NCBI GenBank assembly: GCA_964351625.1
Contig: CAYGOV010000001.1
Coordinates: forward strand, 372,001 to 436,000
Reading direction: 5' to 3'
DNA from: Marinoscillum sp964351625
GTDB taxonomy: Bacteria > Bacteroidota > Bacteroidia > Cytophagales > Cyclobacteriaceae
Length of the DNA stretch: 64,000 nucleotides
This document shows positions 44,041 to 53,324 of the stretch, piece after piece. The position numbers and the translations under genes are program-made. The notes under the pieces were generated by a model. That model had not been told where the DNA came from, made no database searches, and saw nothing but the letters and a program-made list of their open reading frames with translations. Each line of letters begins with the position of its first letter. Position 1 is the stretch's first letter.

Positions 44041-44556
44041 TTAATCTTCGCCAATCGCTTGGTGATCATAACTTAAAATTCTGGTCAATTTCCATTCACC
44101 ATCTTCGAGTATCCAGACGCTGGTGAACTGAGCAAAACCAACAAGTTTTTCTTCTTTTCCGTCGATTTTTTCATAGAATTGATGCGCACCATTTTGGACA
44201 GCTCCATAAATAGTATCATTTCGATAAAGTGGGTAGATGGCCGTATTTGCTGCGATAAGCTCCCTTTTGGATTGGTATTTTTCCGTGGCAATAAACAAGC
44301 CGTTTTTTAAATTATGTAAAAATTCAGCTTTTGTGGATATGCCGTCTTTGTCATGGTAAAACTCGAGACTGGCACTCAGTTTGTTTTCAAATTGGCTAAT
44401 GTCGCAAGTGTTAAAACCCACATTGAAAAGTAGACTGTCTTGGTCAAGGATGGTTTTGTATAACTCGGAGTTTTCTGGCAGCTGTCCGTACAGATGAGAT
44501 GATAAGAGGCATAATAATGCAAACAAGGCTACTTGTATGGTATGGTTCTTTTTCAT
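44041..44556 (-). CDS. Exported NTF2-like (DUF4440) protein
   Basis: The 171-residue product has a signal peptide (VALFALLCLLSSHLYGQ) and a SnoaL/NTF2-like domain of the DUF4440 type: ILDQDSLLFNVGFNTCD at the start and ending FTSVWILEDGEWKLTRILS. Members have a small cone-shaped fold and mostly unknown roles. The frame extends upstream through the neighbouring gene to 44751, but only the ATG at 44554-44556 gives a signal peptide, and it sits 5 bp after the upstream stop. It is the second gene of a two-gene operon with the DUF3995 protein. Confidence 0.8.
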   Translation of the reverse strand: MKKNHTIQVALFALLCLLSSHLYGQLPENSELYKTILDQDSLLFNVGFNTCDISQFENKLSASLEFYHDKDGISTKAEFLHNLKNGLFIATEKYQSKRELIAANTAIYPLYRNDTIYGAVQNGAHQFYEKIDGKEEKLVGFAQFTSVWILEDGEWKLTRILSYDHQAIGED

Positions 44557-44561
44557 TTTAT

Positions 44562-44981
44562 TTATTTCATCAATTGAATACTCAATCCAACAACCCCAAT
44601 AAAGAGACACAAAGGAGAATAGAACTTCGTGTCGAGTTTTCCGAAATCTGTCGTTTTCACAGTCTTGAAAAATCCGACAAAATTGAAATCTCCAATTGCT
44701 CTTAAAAGAAATAGTATTGGTATAAGCCAGCCTCCATACTTGAAGAGCCAATCAGGAAATCTGAAATCGATAAATCCAGTCTGAAGTAGGTAAAAAACAC
44801 TGAAGGCAGTCAATCCAAACCCTACAATTGCACTATGTATTTTTTTGGGGTTCAGGACTCTCTTTCCGCTTTCGTAGGTCGGTAATGTTGCCGCAAAGCC
44901 AAATTCTCCTCCTACTGCCCAATAGAAGTGAATCAGTCCAAGACATAACAGAATGAAGCTTAAAAGTATAGTGAGTATCAT
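44562..44981 (-). CDS. DUF3995 family membrane protein
   Basis: The 139-residue protein has four membrane helices and matches the DUF3995 pattern: LIHFYWAVGGEFGFAATLPT in the first helix and loop, and FLLRAIGDFNFVGFFK near the third. The C-terminal segment DTKFYSPLCLFIGVVG is also typical. Function is unknown. Its stop lies 5 bp before the DUF4440 start, so the two are co-transcribed. Confidence 0.85.
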   Translation of the reverse strand: MILTILLSFILLCLGLIHFYWAVGGEFGFAATLPTYESGKRVLNPKKIHSAIVGFGLTAFSVFYLLQTGFIDFRFPDWLFKYGGWLIPILFLLRAIGDFNFVGFFKTVKTTDFGKLDTKFYSPLCLFIGVVGLSIQLMK

Positions 44982-45080
44982 AATTGGGGCATTTCGGATT
45001 CAATAAGAACCCAAGTTAAACACAATGCAACCATCTTTTGATACCAATTACTTAGTCTGAGATGCGTATGAATACCTCTA

Positions 45081-46424
45081 TCAAAGCCCTGCTTTTAGCT
45101 GTCTAAGTTTATCAAGGTTTTGTTGAGCTTCGGCTGATAAACTTGCAGTCATAAGATTGGTTTGTTCGAAGGGATCTATGGATAGCTTATATAAATACTC
45201 AGTACCATTTTCTAAATGGATAAGCTTGTAATCAGCATTTCTAATGGCATAACCATCATTTCTTGTAGAGGTGTTGTCAAACTGCTCGCTATAGACAAAT
45301 GTCCTTTTTGTAGCATTGGCATCTGAAAGGAGTGGTTTAATGCTGCTACCGTCTTCATAATCTGCACTACCCGCACCTGCGAGATCCGCCAAAGTGGCAA
45401 ACATATCTGAACCCTGAACTAGTGCTGTTTCTACTACGTTTTGCCTCGTCACATTTTTCCCACAAAAGATCAAAGGAGCATTGATGCCTCCTTGAAATAG
45501 CGTGCCTTTGGAGCTATTATCCGCGTACGGTGTTTGTGTGACCTCACGAGGAGTTCCATTATCTCCCATGAACACAAAAACAGTATTTTCTCTTTGGGCA
45601 GGAGTCATTGAGTATATCAGGCGGTCTATTTCAGTATCCATTGCTTCTATGGAAGCCAAGTAATAAGGGTAAGGATTAGCATCGATGGTAGCTTGATTAT
45701 CAACTAGTGACTGATCGGTGATTAAGTCCAATGGAGGACGGTGAAAAGGTGTATGCGGCGCATTGAATGCAAGCCACAAAAAGAATGGTCTTGTTTGTTG
45801 CTCAATCCAGCTCACAGATTGATCTACCAAATGTGTGGTAGCGTATGTAGTGATATTTTGCTGTGAACCACCACTTGTTTGTGTCCAATTGTAATAGTTG
45901 GGAATGGCGCCAAGAAATATCCCCGAGAAAAAGCCAATACCAAAATCCTCTGGTGCATTTAGTTGATTTGATTGGCTTAAATGCCATTTTCCTATAAGGG
46001 CAGTTGCGTATTCATCGGAGGTTTTATCATTGATATATTTTTGGATGATTGTTTCTGAGCTGGCTAGCACTGAAGTAGGAGGTGTTTGTACGCCACCTAC
46101 ACCGGTCCTGAATCCAAATTTCCCAGTGAGCATGGTAGCTCTGGTTGGTGCGCAGATAGGGTTGACCCAGAAATTTGTAAACGTGATACCATTGCTAGCT
46201 AGGGAATCTATGGTCGGAGTGTTGGCTTTGGTTCCGTTAATGCCAGAGTAGTTTCCATAGGCATCCCACCCTAGGTCGTCCGCAATGATGAAAATGATAT
46301 TCGGAGGTGTATTTGTGTTTACTACATCTATAATATCCTCGTGATTCGAATCCTTACTGCATGATATAAAAACAGACAAGATTACGATTGTAATCAATAA
46401 GGGGATTTGCCTGATGATTTTCAT
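45081..46424 (-). CDS. Sulfatase (S1-like) lipoprotein
   Basis: The 447-residue lipoprotein (ILSVFISC) is a sulfatase of the formylglycine type. C91 in NPICAPTRATMLTGK is the CxPxR residue that maturation converts to formylglycine, and DDLGWDAYGN supplies the metal-binding Asp pair (D49, D50). IGKWHLS and FVFMGDNGTPRE complete the active site. Substrate is unknown; sulfated polysaccharides are the usual target in marine Bacteroidota. The upstream YHYH gene is 12 bp away, so the two form an operon. Confidence 0.92.
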   Translation of the reverse strand: MKIIRQIPLLITIVILSVFISCSKDSNHEDIIDVVNTNTPPNIIFIIADDLGWDAYGNYSGINGTKANTPTIDSLASNGITFTNFWVNPICAPTRATMLTGKFGFRTGVGGVQTPPTSVLASSETIIQKYINDKTSDEYATALIGKWHLSQSNQLNAPEDFGIGFFSGIFLGAIPNYYNWTQTSGGSQQNITTYATTHLVDQSVSWIEQQTRPFFLWLAFNAPHTPFHRPPLDLITDQSLVDNQATIDANPYPYYLASIEAMDTEIDRLIYSMTPAQRENTVFVFMGDNGTPREVTQTPYADNSSKGTLFQGGINAPLIFCGKNVTRQNVVETALVQGSDMFATLADLAGAGSADYEDGSSIKPLLSDANATKRTFVYSEQFDNTSTRNDGYAIRNADYKLIHLENGTEYLYKLSIDPFEQTNLMTASLSAEAQQNLDKLRQLKAGL

Positions 46425-46436
46425 ATGATGTCTATT

Positions 46437-47384
46437 TTATTGAGGTGTGCCCTTGAAGCAGCCGATGTTGTAGGGGAAATCATACGTCCAGTGATAGTGG
46501 TATAAATCGACCATCTCACCATCCCAAAGTACGGGATGTGAATGTCCGTGGCATTCATCGAGATCCTTAGACAAAAGGACTTTTCCATCCTCTCCACGTG
46601 GGCCATAGATTCCAAATCCGTCAATCATATAGCCCATGAGTCCTGAGTGACCTTCTTCTTCAGGGTGTATGTGCTTTTGTAGGTTCTCTGCGGGATAGTG
46701 GTAATGGTAGGTATTTGTACCGTCTGAGTGTCCACCATAGCTATCGAAGATTTCGTGAGCCGCGGCATCATTGCCAAGTGTAGATGCGCCATGGTAGATC
46801 ACACTTCCGCTGAGCGAAATTCCTGCTGCTCCATACGTCACGCAGCTTGAGCTAGCAGCCTCTTCAGGAAGCTCAGGCAATGTGAATAATATATCACGTG
46901 CTTTGATTTCGTTGGTATTACGATCGTACTGGTAGGCTATGCTGTTGGGATCGATAGGAAAGACTCCTGTGGGATGTCCTGGTAAAGAATTTCCAGTTAT
47001 CAATCGCTTACCATTACCGTCAAGGAGTATTTCAAATTCACTGACCCACGTTAAGCTACCTTCTACTTGTGGCTTTCTAGTATAGTCCCAAGTACCGTCT
47101 TCATTGGTCCAGTCGCTCGCATCAGAGTTGCCTGCACCATCAGAAGGAACACCGCAGAGCCAAAGTGACTCCAAAGCAGGTTGACGGATACCTTTGTCTC
47201 TTCTTAGGATATTGCCACCACCAAATGGTAGATGCGTTAGATCGACCACTTCATCCTCAGTAGTAGTATCGGGTTCGGGCGTGTCAGTGGAGTCAGAATC
47301 TTTACAGGATTGGGTGGTCACTATGAAAATGAATGCCAATGCCATCAAAGTTGATTTTCGAAAGAGATCTAAAAGTATGCTCAT
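46437..47384 (-). CDS. YHYH domain lipoprotein
   Basis: The 315-residue lipoprotein (FIFIVTTQSC, then acidic SDSTDTPEPDTTTEDE) contains a YHYH domain. The eponymous motif NTYHYHYPAE is followed by GYMIDGFGIYGPRGEDG, ECHGHSHP and YHYHWTYDFPY. The clustered His residues suggest metal binding, but no activity has been established for the family. It starts at ATG 47384, since that gives a signal peptide; the frame extends to 47420. It is co-transcribed with the sulfatase 12 bp downstream. Confidence 0.85.
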   Translation of the reverse strand: MSILLDLFRKSTLMALAFIFIVTTQSCKDSDSTDTPEPDTTTEDEVVDLTHLPFGGGNILRRDKGIRQPALESLWLCGVPSDGAGNSDASDWTNEDGTWDYTRKPQVEGSLTWVSEFEILLDGNGKRLITGNSLPGHPTGVFPIDPNSIAYQYDRNTNEIKARDILFTLPELPEEAASSSCVTYGAAGISLSGSVIYHGASTLGNDAAAHEIFDSYGGHSDGTNTYHYHYPAENLQKHIHPEEEGHSGLMGYMIDGFGIYGPRGEDGKVLLSKDLDECHGHSHPVLWDGEMVDLYHYHWTYDFPYNIGCFKGTPQ

Positions 47385-47613
47385 TATGCGGCTGAGTTTT
47401 GTTTGCGGGTTTAGATGCAATAGAAACTAAAAACTTTCGGTCATTATGACTTTTTTGAAAAATCGGTGACTGAAAGGGTATTTCATTGATGTCAGTTACA
47501 CCTCACTAGGTGCTTAAATCCATATGTTCAAGGCATTTTACTTAGAGTTTAGCAAAGGAAATCTAGATCACTAATATCAGAAACTGAAATCCTCTTATAA
47601 AAAGGATAATCAC

Positions 47614-47751
47614 CTAGGTTGCGACAAAAATTATAACGGCTCTTTTAAGTTTTGATTTATCTTTTTTTATTAGTCCTTGAATAAGTACTATCAAAGCTAT
47701 GAGCATACCAATTAGCCCAAATACAAATATTATGATATCTAGTATTACCAT
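47614..47751 (-). CDS. 45-residue membrane miniprotein
   Basis: An ATG-initiated frame on the minus strand encodes 45 residues. It has one strong membrane helix (IIIFVFGLIGMLIALIVLI, residues 6-24), a Lys-rich loop GLIKKDKSKLKR and a second hydrophobic stretch AVIIFVAT, ending at TAG (47614-47616). The helix / positive loop / hydrophobic tail pattern is typical of genuine small membrane proteins and unlikely by chance. It is the only coding content I see in the 541-bp spacer between the YHYH gene and the sigma factor. Role unknown. Confidence 0.55.
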   Translation of the reverse strand: MVILDIIIFVFGLIGMLIALIVLIQGLIKKDKSKLKRAVIIFVAT

Positions 47752-47925
47752 ATTGATCTGATAGAATTGGTAATGTTTTAATACCAAATTAAGGTACTCA
47801 ATTTCTATACGGATTGGTGGATAGTGGATAGCTCATTAAATATGCAATTACATTTTAGTCCTCACCCTTCCTAAGCGGTTTTAAATTTTAGCAACTGCTA
47901 TAGACATTCACAAATATTTATTTAA

Positions 47926-48498
47926 TTGCCAAAAAGCATTAAAGCCGTTTTGTCCTCTAATCTCGCATCAAATATTCAAAGTGGAAGTAGAGCAGCCTTT
48001 CAAGAAGTATTTGATAGGTTTTTCAGTCCTCTGTGTGCTTTTTCTTACAAATACCTGCAAGACAAATCGGAGGTTGAGGATATGATACAGGAGGTTTTTG
48101 TGCGCTTTTGGGAGGCACGCAAAGCCTTTGAAGACATCAATGCTATCAAGGCCTTTCTCTATTCCTCTGCAAGAAACCAGTGCCTCAATAGACTCAAACA
48201 CCTCGCTGTAGTGCAAAAACACGAATCAAATCTTATCTATGAACTAGAGTCAGAGCAATATTTTAGTAGCAACTTAATAGAGGAGGAGGTTTTTGCCCAG
48301 CTTCATATTGAGATCCAGCAACTGCCAATAGCTTCTCAGCGCATCATGCTTTTGGCTATGAATGGACTGAAAAATGCGGAAATAGCAGATGAGCTTGATA
48401 TCTCTGAGAATACTGTGAAAACGCAAAAGAAGATTGCTTACGCTAAAATTAGGGACCGCATGGGCTCTGTTTTTTCAGCCATACTGCTGAGTTTTTAA
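47926..48498 (+). CDS. ECF sigma factor, FecI-like
   Basis: The 190-residue product has sigma region 2 (FDRFFSPLCAFSYKYLQD, then DMIQEVFVRFWE) and region 4 (LPIASQRIMLLAMNGLKNAE, then DELDISENTVKTQ), the standard RpoE-like layout in Bacteroidota. It directs RNA polymerase to the downstream TonB-receptor operon once freed by its FecR partner. The start is non-ATG: an in-frame TAA lies directly before TTG at 47926, and no ATG occurs before region 2, so TTG 47926 or TTG 47950 must be used. The anti-sigma gene starts 71 bp downstream. Confidence 0.88.
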   Translation: MPKSIKAVLSSNLASNIQSGSRAAFQEVFDRFFSPLCAFSYKYLQDKSEVEDMIQEVFVRFWEARKAFEDINAIKAFLYSSARNQCLNRLKHLAVVQKHESNLIYELESEQYFSSNLIEEEVFAQLHIEIQQLPIASQRIMLLAMNGLKNAEIADELDISENTVKTQKKIAYAKIRDRMGSVFSAILLSF

Positions 48499-48569
48499 TT
48501 TTTTTTCAATTCCCTTTCACCCGCTTTTGTAGAATGGTTGTTTTAGGTCTGTAAACTTGGAACAATCAA

Positions 48570-49736
48570 ATGGAAAAGTCATTCAAAATAGCAGAGAGCA
48601 TAGCCCGACAGATTCGCGGGACCATCAGCGAAAGCGAAAAGTTGGAGTTGGATGCTTGGAGAAACGAGTCCCAAGAAAATGAGGCATCGTACCGCAGATC
48701 AATTGATCCAAAAATACAATTGGAGAAGCTGGATCATTACAAGTCTTTTGATAAAAACAGAGTTTGGGAAACATTAGAATCAAAAACCGAGACTAAAGTC
48801 ATTCCTTTCTTTTCAACTACCGCACTGAAATATGCGGCTTCCATTATGCTCCCCCTTTTGCTTGGAACTTTGGGATACCTCTACTTTAGTGTAGAAGAGC
48901 CACAAACGCTAGCTAATATAGATGAGCATATTAAAGTAGGAACAGATAAGGCAGTATTGAAGCTGTCCAATGGTCTGTCTATCACGCTAGGTAGCGACCA
49001 AGACCTGAAAGAACTTCAGGAGGGAGACTCCAAAGTCACTATAGCTGATAATGAGCTCACCTATACTGCCGAAGCAGTAGATGAGGAATTGAAGTCTGAT
49101 ATTTATAATGAGCTATATGTGCCTAAAGGAGGCGTTTACGATCTCACACTGGCAGATGGCACCAAGGTATGGTTGAATGCTGATTCAAAGCTTCGCTTTC
49201 CTGCTAGTTTCAGCGATTCCACCCGAGTGGTTTATTTGACAGGAGAGGCTTTTTTCGATGTAGCGCACAATGGAAAACCTTTCATAGTGGATGCGGGTGA
49301 AACACACATTCGTGTATTGGGTACAGAATTCAACGTTTCGGCATACGATAACGAATCCTTACAAAAGACCACATTGGTAGAAGGAAAAGTAAGAGTGAGC
49401 ATAGAAGGTAGTGACATTCAGGCTATTCTAAGTCCGGATGATCAGGCAGTATTTGGAGACTCTTTGGTAGTCAATAGCGTGAATACTTCTCAATATGTTT
49501 CATGGAGACAAGGGAAGTTTGAGTTTGCCAATGATGATCTAGAAACAGTAATGAAGCGCTTGGCTCGATGGTATGATTTTACCTATGAGTTTGGCAATGA
49601 CGATGCTAAAAACTATCACTTTTCAGCGCGAATCAATAATAATGAACCGATCTCAGGAATATTGGAAATGCTCCAATTGACCACTGATGTGAAGTTTGAA
49701 ATAAAAGAGAATACCAACACTATAGTAGTATTATAA
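48570..49736 (+). CDS. FecR-family anti-sigma factor
   Basis: The 388-residue protein has a cytoplasmic N-terminal part that binds the sigma factor, one membrane helix (ALKYAASIMLPLLLGTLGY, about residues 88-108) and a periplasmic FecR domain: VPKGGVYDLTLADGTKVWLN, ADSKLRFPASF, GEAFFDVAH and RVLGTEFNVSAY. A C-terminal DUF4974-like domain follows (DDLETVMKRLARWYDFTYEF). It relays the state of the TonB receptor's STN domain to the sigma factor. It lies between the sigma factor and the receptor, the canonical order. Confidence 0.9.
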   Translation: MEKSFKIAESIARQIRGTISESEKLELDAWRNESQENEASYRRSIDPKIQLEKLDHYKSFDKNRVWETLESKTETKVIPFFSTTALKYAASIMLPLLLGTLGYLYFSVEEPQTLANIDEHIKVGTDKAVLKLSNGLSITLGSDQDLKELQEGDSKVTIADNELTYTAEAVDEELKSDIYNELYVPKGGVYDLTLADGTKVWLNADSKLRFPASFSDSTRVVYLTGEAFFDVAHNGKPFIVDAGETHIRVLGTEFNVSAYDNESLQKTTLVEGKVRVSIEGSDIQAILSPDDQAVFGDSLVVNSVNTSQYVSWRQGKFEFANDDLETVMKRLARWYDFTYEFGNDDAKNYHFSARINNNEPISGILEMLQLTTDVKFEIKENTNTIVVL

Positions 49737-49738
49737 AA

Positions 49739-49766
49739 AATGGGAAATGCGGCCACATTTCCCATT
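49739..49766. other. 11-bp hairpin between anti-sigma and receptor genes
   Basis: AATGGGAAATG / CATTTCCCATT with a 6-nt loop, 3 bp after the anti-sigma stop. There is no T-run on the plus side (poly-A precedes it), so it is not a standard terminator in the direction of transcription. It may act as an RNA-stability or processing element that separates regulatory from structural gene expression. Confidence 0.6.
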
Positions 49767-49816
49767 CAAAATTGAAATTAATAAAAGACCTGTAAATCTT
49801 AAATCGAACTAAAATT

Positions 49817-52486
49817 ATGAAAAATTTTATAAACAATTATCTAAAGATATACCGACCCCAGAAGGTCGGCAAGTTTCGGGCGCTCCTGGCGATAGTATTT
49901 TTGCTAGGGTTTGGCTTGAGCGTAGATGCTCAAGATGAGAAGTTTAATTTCTCGCTTCAGGACGTAACCATCGAATATGTGCTGGATGAAATCAGAACTA
50001 AATCGGAGGTCAATTTTGTGTACAATCATGAGGAGCTTCAAAATGCTCCGAAGATTTCATTAAGCCTGAAAGAAGCTACTTTGAAGGAAGTGTTGGATGC
50101 GGCTTTGAAAGGTACGGGGCTCACTTTTCAGGAGATCAAAGGAACAATCGTAATTAAACCTGTTGTCAATGATCTAAAGATGGGTCAAAACAATGAAGGA
50201 CTTAAAACTACCCAGACCGTGAGAGGGCAGGTCCTTGATCGTAGCTCAAAATCTTCATTGCCTTTTGCGACCATTATGCTAGTTGATTCTGATCCTATAA
50301 TAGGAGCCACTACAGATCTTGATGGATATTTTGAAATGCAAAATGTGCCGTTTGGTAGACATAGTTTTAAGGCGTCCTTTATGGGGTATGGCGATGTGAT
50401 TGTGCCTGAGATATTGGTAGGATCAGCCAAGGAGGTGGTACTAAATGTGGAAATGAAGGAGCAGATTCAAGAGTTGGGAGAGATCGTTGTGAGATCTGCC
50501 AATCGTGAGCCAATGAATGAAATGGCTATCGTGAGTGCTAAGTCTTTCAATGCTGAAGAAACTAAAAGATTTGCAGCGAGTATTAGCGATCCGGCGCGAA
50601 TGGCACAATCATTTGCAGGAGTGGCTGGGGGTGATGATGCTTCCAACGAAATCATTATTCGTGGCAACTCACCCAACTGGTTGCTATGGAGACTAGAAGG
50701 AGTGGAGATACCCAGCCCAAACCATTTTGCAGAGGAAGGATATGCCTCTGGTGCGGTCAGTATTCTTAGCTCTAATATGCTTGGGAGTTCTGATTTCTAT
50801 ACCGGCGCTTTCCCAGGAGAGTTTGGCAATGCGCTCTCTGGAGTGTTTGACATTAGTCTTAGAAATGGAAATAATCTAGCCTACGAGCATACTTTTCAGG
50901 CTGGGGTGTTGGGATTTGATTTTGCTTCTGAAGGACCTTTCAAAAAAGGCTATGGTGGCTCTTACTTATTTAATTTTCGATACTCAACACTTTCCCTGCT
51001 CAACGATATGAATGTTCAGATATCTGAAAATGCATTGCCGAGATATCAGGATTTATCTTTCAAGGTAAATTTACCTACTAAGAAAGCTGGCACATTTTCT
51101 ATATGGGGAGTGGGCGGCACCTCACAGTCAGATGAAAAGTTTTTGCCTGACACCACCCAAACTGAAGACATTGAACATGGCTATTCTGACTTTACTAAAT
51201 CAGGGATGTATGCCTCTGGGATTACCCATACAGCTTACGTCAATCCCAATACTTACTTTAGGTCTGTTTTGTCAGTGTCCTCTAGTTGGAGTTCAGAGGA
51301 TTACGAAACCATGGATAGTCTAGGAGTGCTAAGAGGGGAGTTTTATGATGATCTTCAAAACAGCGCGATACGATTCAATTCCTATATGAATACCAAGGTA
51401 AGTAGCAAGCTAAGCATCCGTACTGGTGTTGTATACAGCAACTTGAACTACAATTATTATTCAAGGAATCGAGTGGATTCTACCAATGAGTGGTCCACTT
51501 TTCTTAACAGTAATGGTCGCACAAGTCTATATCAAGGCTATGGTCAGTTTGCTTACAATTTTTCTGATCGCGTGAAGGTAATCGGAGGAGTGCACGGAAC
51601 CTACTTTGCGCTAAATGATGATGTGTCTATAGAACCTAGACTTGCTTTCAACTGGCAGCTTAATGATACACAAAAGTTGAGCTTTGGATATGGATTGCAC
51701 AGCAGACATGAAAATCTACCAGTATATTTCATGGAGATCACTGACGAAAATGGTAACACTCATAGCCCGAATAAATCATTGGAACTTACCCGTTCGAATC
51801 ATTTCGTATTGGGATATGAAAAAATGGTCACTGATCACCTAAGTGTAAAGGCAGAAGTATATTATCAGCACATGGGTAATCTTCCTGTTCCTAACAACCC
51901 TGATAAACATTTAGCGCCAATGTTCGGTGGCGTTAATCAGGATGATACCCTTGCTAACATTGGAAAAGGACGTAATTATGGACTTGAATTAACAGTGCAA
52001 AAATACTTCACAGATGGCTATTATTTCTTGGTGACCAGCTCCCTTTTCGATGCGAAATATAAGACAGCAGATGGCCATTGGTACAACACCAAATACAACC
52101 TAAACTATGTGAACAATTTTGTAGGTGGTAAAGAAGTGAAATGGGGTGCAAATCGTCTTTTGGGATTCAACACCAAGGTGATATGGACTGGAGGCAAACG
52201 AATATTCCCAATCGATTTGGCAGCTTCCATAGAGGAGGGAGATGCAGTCTATGATGAGGACGTTGATATTTGGTCCGTTCAAGCCAAAGATTACTTTAGA
52301 GTTGATCTCGGATTTAGCCTGCGTTTTTATCGTCCAAGGTCTGAGCAAGTAATTTCTCTCGATATCCAAAATGCCACCAACAGACTCAACACCTGGGCTG
52401 AAATCTATGATGCTACCAACGAGCAGGTGATCGATTACCCAATGGCTGGATTGATTCCGATACTTAGTTATAGAATCGAATTCTAG
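49817..52486 (+). CDS. TonB-dependent receptor with N-terminal STN signalling domain
   Basis: The 889-residue receptor has, after its signal region (ALLAIVFLLGFGLSVDAQ), a secretin/TonB N-terminal (STN) domain (NFSLQDVTIEYVLDEIRTKS ... GTGLTFQEIKGTIVI). A CarboxypepD_reg domain (TVRGQVLDRSSKSSLPFATI), a plug (EIIIRGNSPNWLLWRLEGVE) and a barrel ending SYRIEF follow. The STN domain makes it a FecA-like signalling receptor that can act through the FecR/ECF pair. The ligand is unknown; the plug resembles those of large Bacteroidota receptors not tied to iron. A DUF2807 lipoprotein follows 53 bp downstream. Confidence 0.9.
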   Translation: MKNFINNYLKIYRPQKVGKFRALLAIVFLLGFGLSVDAQDEKFNFSLQDVTIEYVLDEIRTKSEVNFVYNHEELQNAPKISLSLKEATLKEVLDAALKGTGLTFQEIKGTIVIKPVVNDLKMGQNNEGLKTTQTVRGQVLDRSSKSSLPFATIMLVDSDPIIGATTDLDGYFEMQNVPFGRHSFKASFMGYGDVIVPEILVGSAKEVVLNVEMKEQIQELGEIVVRSANREPMNEMAIVSAKSFNAEETKRFAASISDPARMAQSFAGVAGGDDASNEIIIRGNSPNWLLWRLEGVEIPSPNHFAEEGYASGAVSILSSNMLGSSDFYTGAFPGEFGNALSGVFDISLRNGNNLAYEHTFQAGVLGFDFASEGPFKKGYGGSYLFNFRYSTLSLLNDMNVQISENALPRYQDLSFKVNLPTKKAGTFSIWGVGGTSQSDEKFLPDTTQTEDIEHGYSDFTKSGMYASGITHTAYVNPNTYFRSVLSVSSSWSSEDYETMDSLGVLRGEFYDDLQNSAIRFNSYMNTKVSSKLSIRTGVVYSNLNYNYYSRNRVDSTNEWSTFLNSNGRTSLYQGYGQFAYNFSDRVKVIGGVHGTYFALNDDVSIEPRLAFNWQLNDTQKLSFGYGLHSRHENLPVYFMEITDENGNTHSPNKSLELTRSNHFVLGYEKMVTDHLSVKAEVYYQHMGNLPVPNNPDKHLAPMFGGVNQDDTLANIGKGRNYGLELTVQKYFTDGYYFLVTSSLFDAKYKTADGHWYNTKYNLNYVNNFVGGKEVKWGANRLLGFNTKVIWTGGKRIFPIDLAASIEEGDAVYDEDVDIWSVQAKDYFRVDLGFSLRFYRPRSEQVISLDIQNATNRLNTWAEIYDATNEQVIDYPMAGLIPILSYRIEF

Positions 52487-52539
52487 TCACAACAATACTT
52501 TTTCTAATAAAGAATTTTAAAAATTTAAATACCAAAATC

Positions 52540-53202
52540 ATGAAACTTCAACATGTATTACTATGCCTTATTGCCTTTACACTATTGTCTTGTAAAGAAG
52601 AATCGCTTTGCCTTACAGGATCAGGAAAGATGAATGAGTATGATCTGGAATTATCTGACTTTAGTCAAATAGCTCTGAAAGGTCCTGTCAACCTGCGCTT
52701 GAAGCAAGGTGACGATCACATCGTGAAAGTATTTGCTGAGCCTGAAATGATTGCAGAGCTAGATTATGGAGTAAAGAACAATGTGCTCGAAATTGGCTTT
52801 GATGGAAATATTCGCTGTTTTGATACGGATTATGGGGTTTGGATTGAGGTTACGGCAAGTGAATTATCAAAGATTAGTTCATCAGGTATCAGCGAGATAG
52901 AATCAGACGGACCTTGGGTGGCGAATAGATTAGTAATCAATACGAGCGGTTCTGCCTATCTTAGAATGAGTGGCGAGGTAAATCAGCAGGTGATCAAGTC
53001 GAGCGGTACGGTGAACGCTCACAACTTCGAGCTACTTACCGCTGAGACTACAATAGATATTGACGGATCCGGAGATTTAGAAATCTCCTGTTCAGAAAAA
53101 TTGAATGTTGATTTGAGTGGCGCTGCAAGAATAGCCTATAAAGGGACTCCTTTGATTTCAAAAGATGTATCGGGCTCACTCAATTTGGTGGATGCCAATT
53201 GA
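52540..53202 (+). CDS. DUF2807 (head GIN) lipoprotein
   Basis: The 220-residue lipoprotein (IAFTLLSC) is a right-handed beta-helix-like DUF2807 protein. Typical segments are SDFSQIALKGPVNLRLKQG, ISSSGISEIESDGPW, INTSGSAYLRMSGEV and DIDGSGDLEISCSEKLNVDL, each carrying the SGS/SGA turns of the family. Members are anchored in the cell envelope and their role is unknown. It is the last gene of the ECF/FecR/TonB-receptor cluster and is followed by a strong terminator. Confidence 0.85.
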   Translation: MKLQHVLLCLIAFTLLSCKEESLCLTGSGKMNEYDLELSDFSQIALKGPVNLRLKQGDDHIVKVFAEPEMIAELDYGVKNNVLEIGFDGNIRCFDTDYGVWIEVTASELSKISSSGISEIESDGPWVANRLVINTSGSAYLRMSGEVNQQVIKSSGTVNAHNFELLTAETTIDIDGSGDLEISCSEKLNVDLSGAARIAYKGTPLISKDVSGSLNLVDAN

Positions 53203-53263
53203 TCATTTTAGAGCTTGTTTTCCGATTTCATCAAAATGACCTTATATTTTTATTTTTAATGCT

Positions 53264-53302
53264 ATAAGAGAGTAATCTGGTTAAGATTACTCTCTTATTT
53301 TA
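53264..53302. terminator. Bidirectional terminator between convergent genes
   Basis: Perfect 14-bp stem ATAAGAGAGTAATC (53264-53277) / GATTACTCTCTTAT (53285-53298), 7-nt loop, followed on the plus strand by TTTT. The minus side reads into AAAAATAAAAATATAA. It serves the DUF2807 gene and the GH13 gene, which converge here. Confidence 0.85.
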
Positions 53303-53324
53303 AAGACTGATTTGTCTCAGTTTC

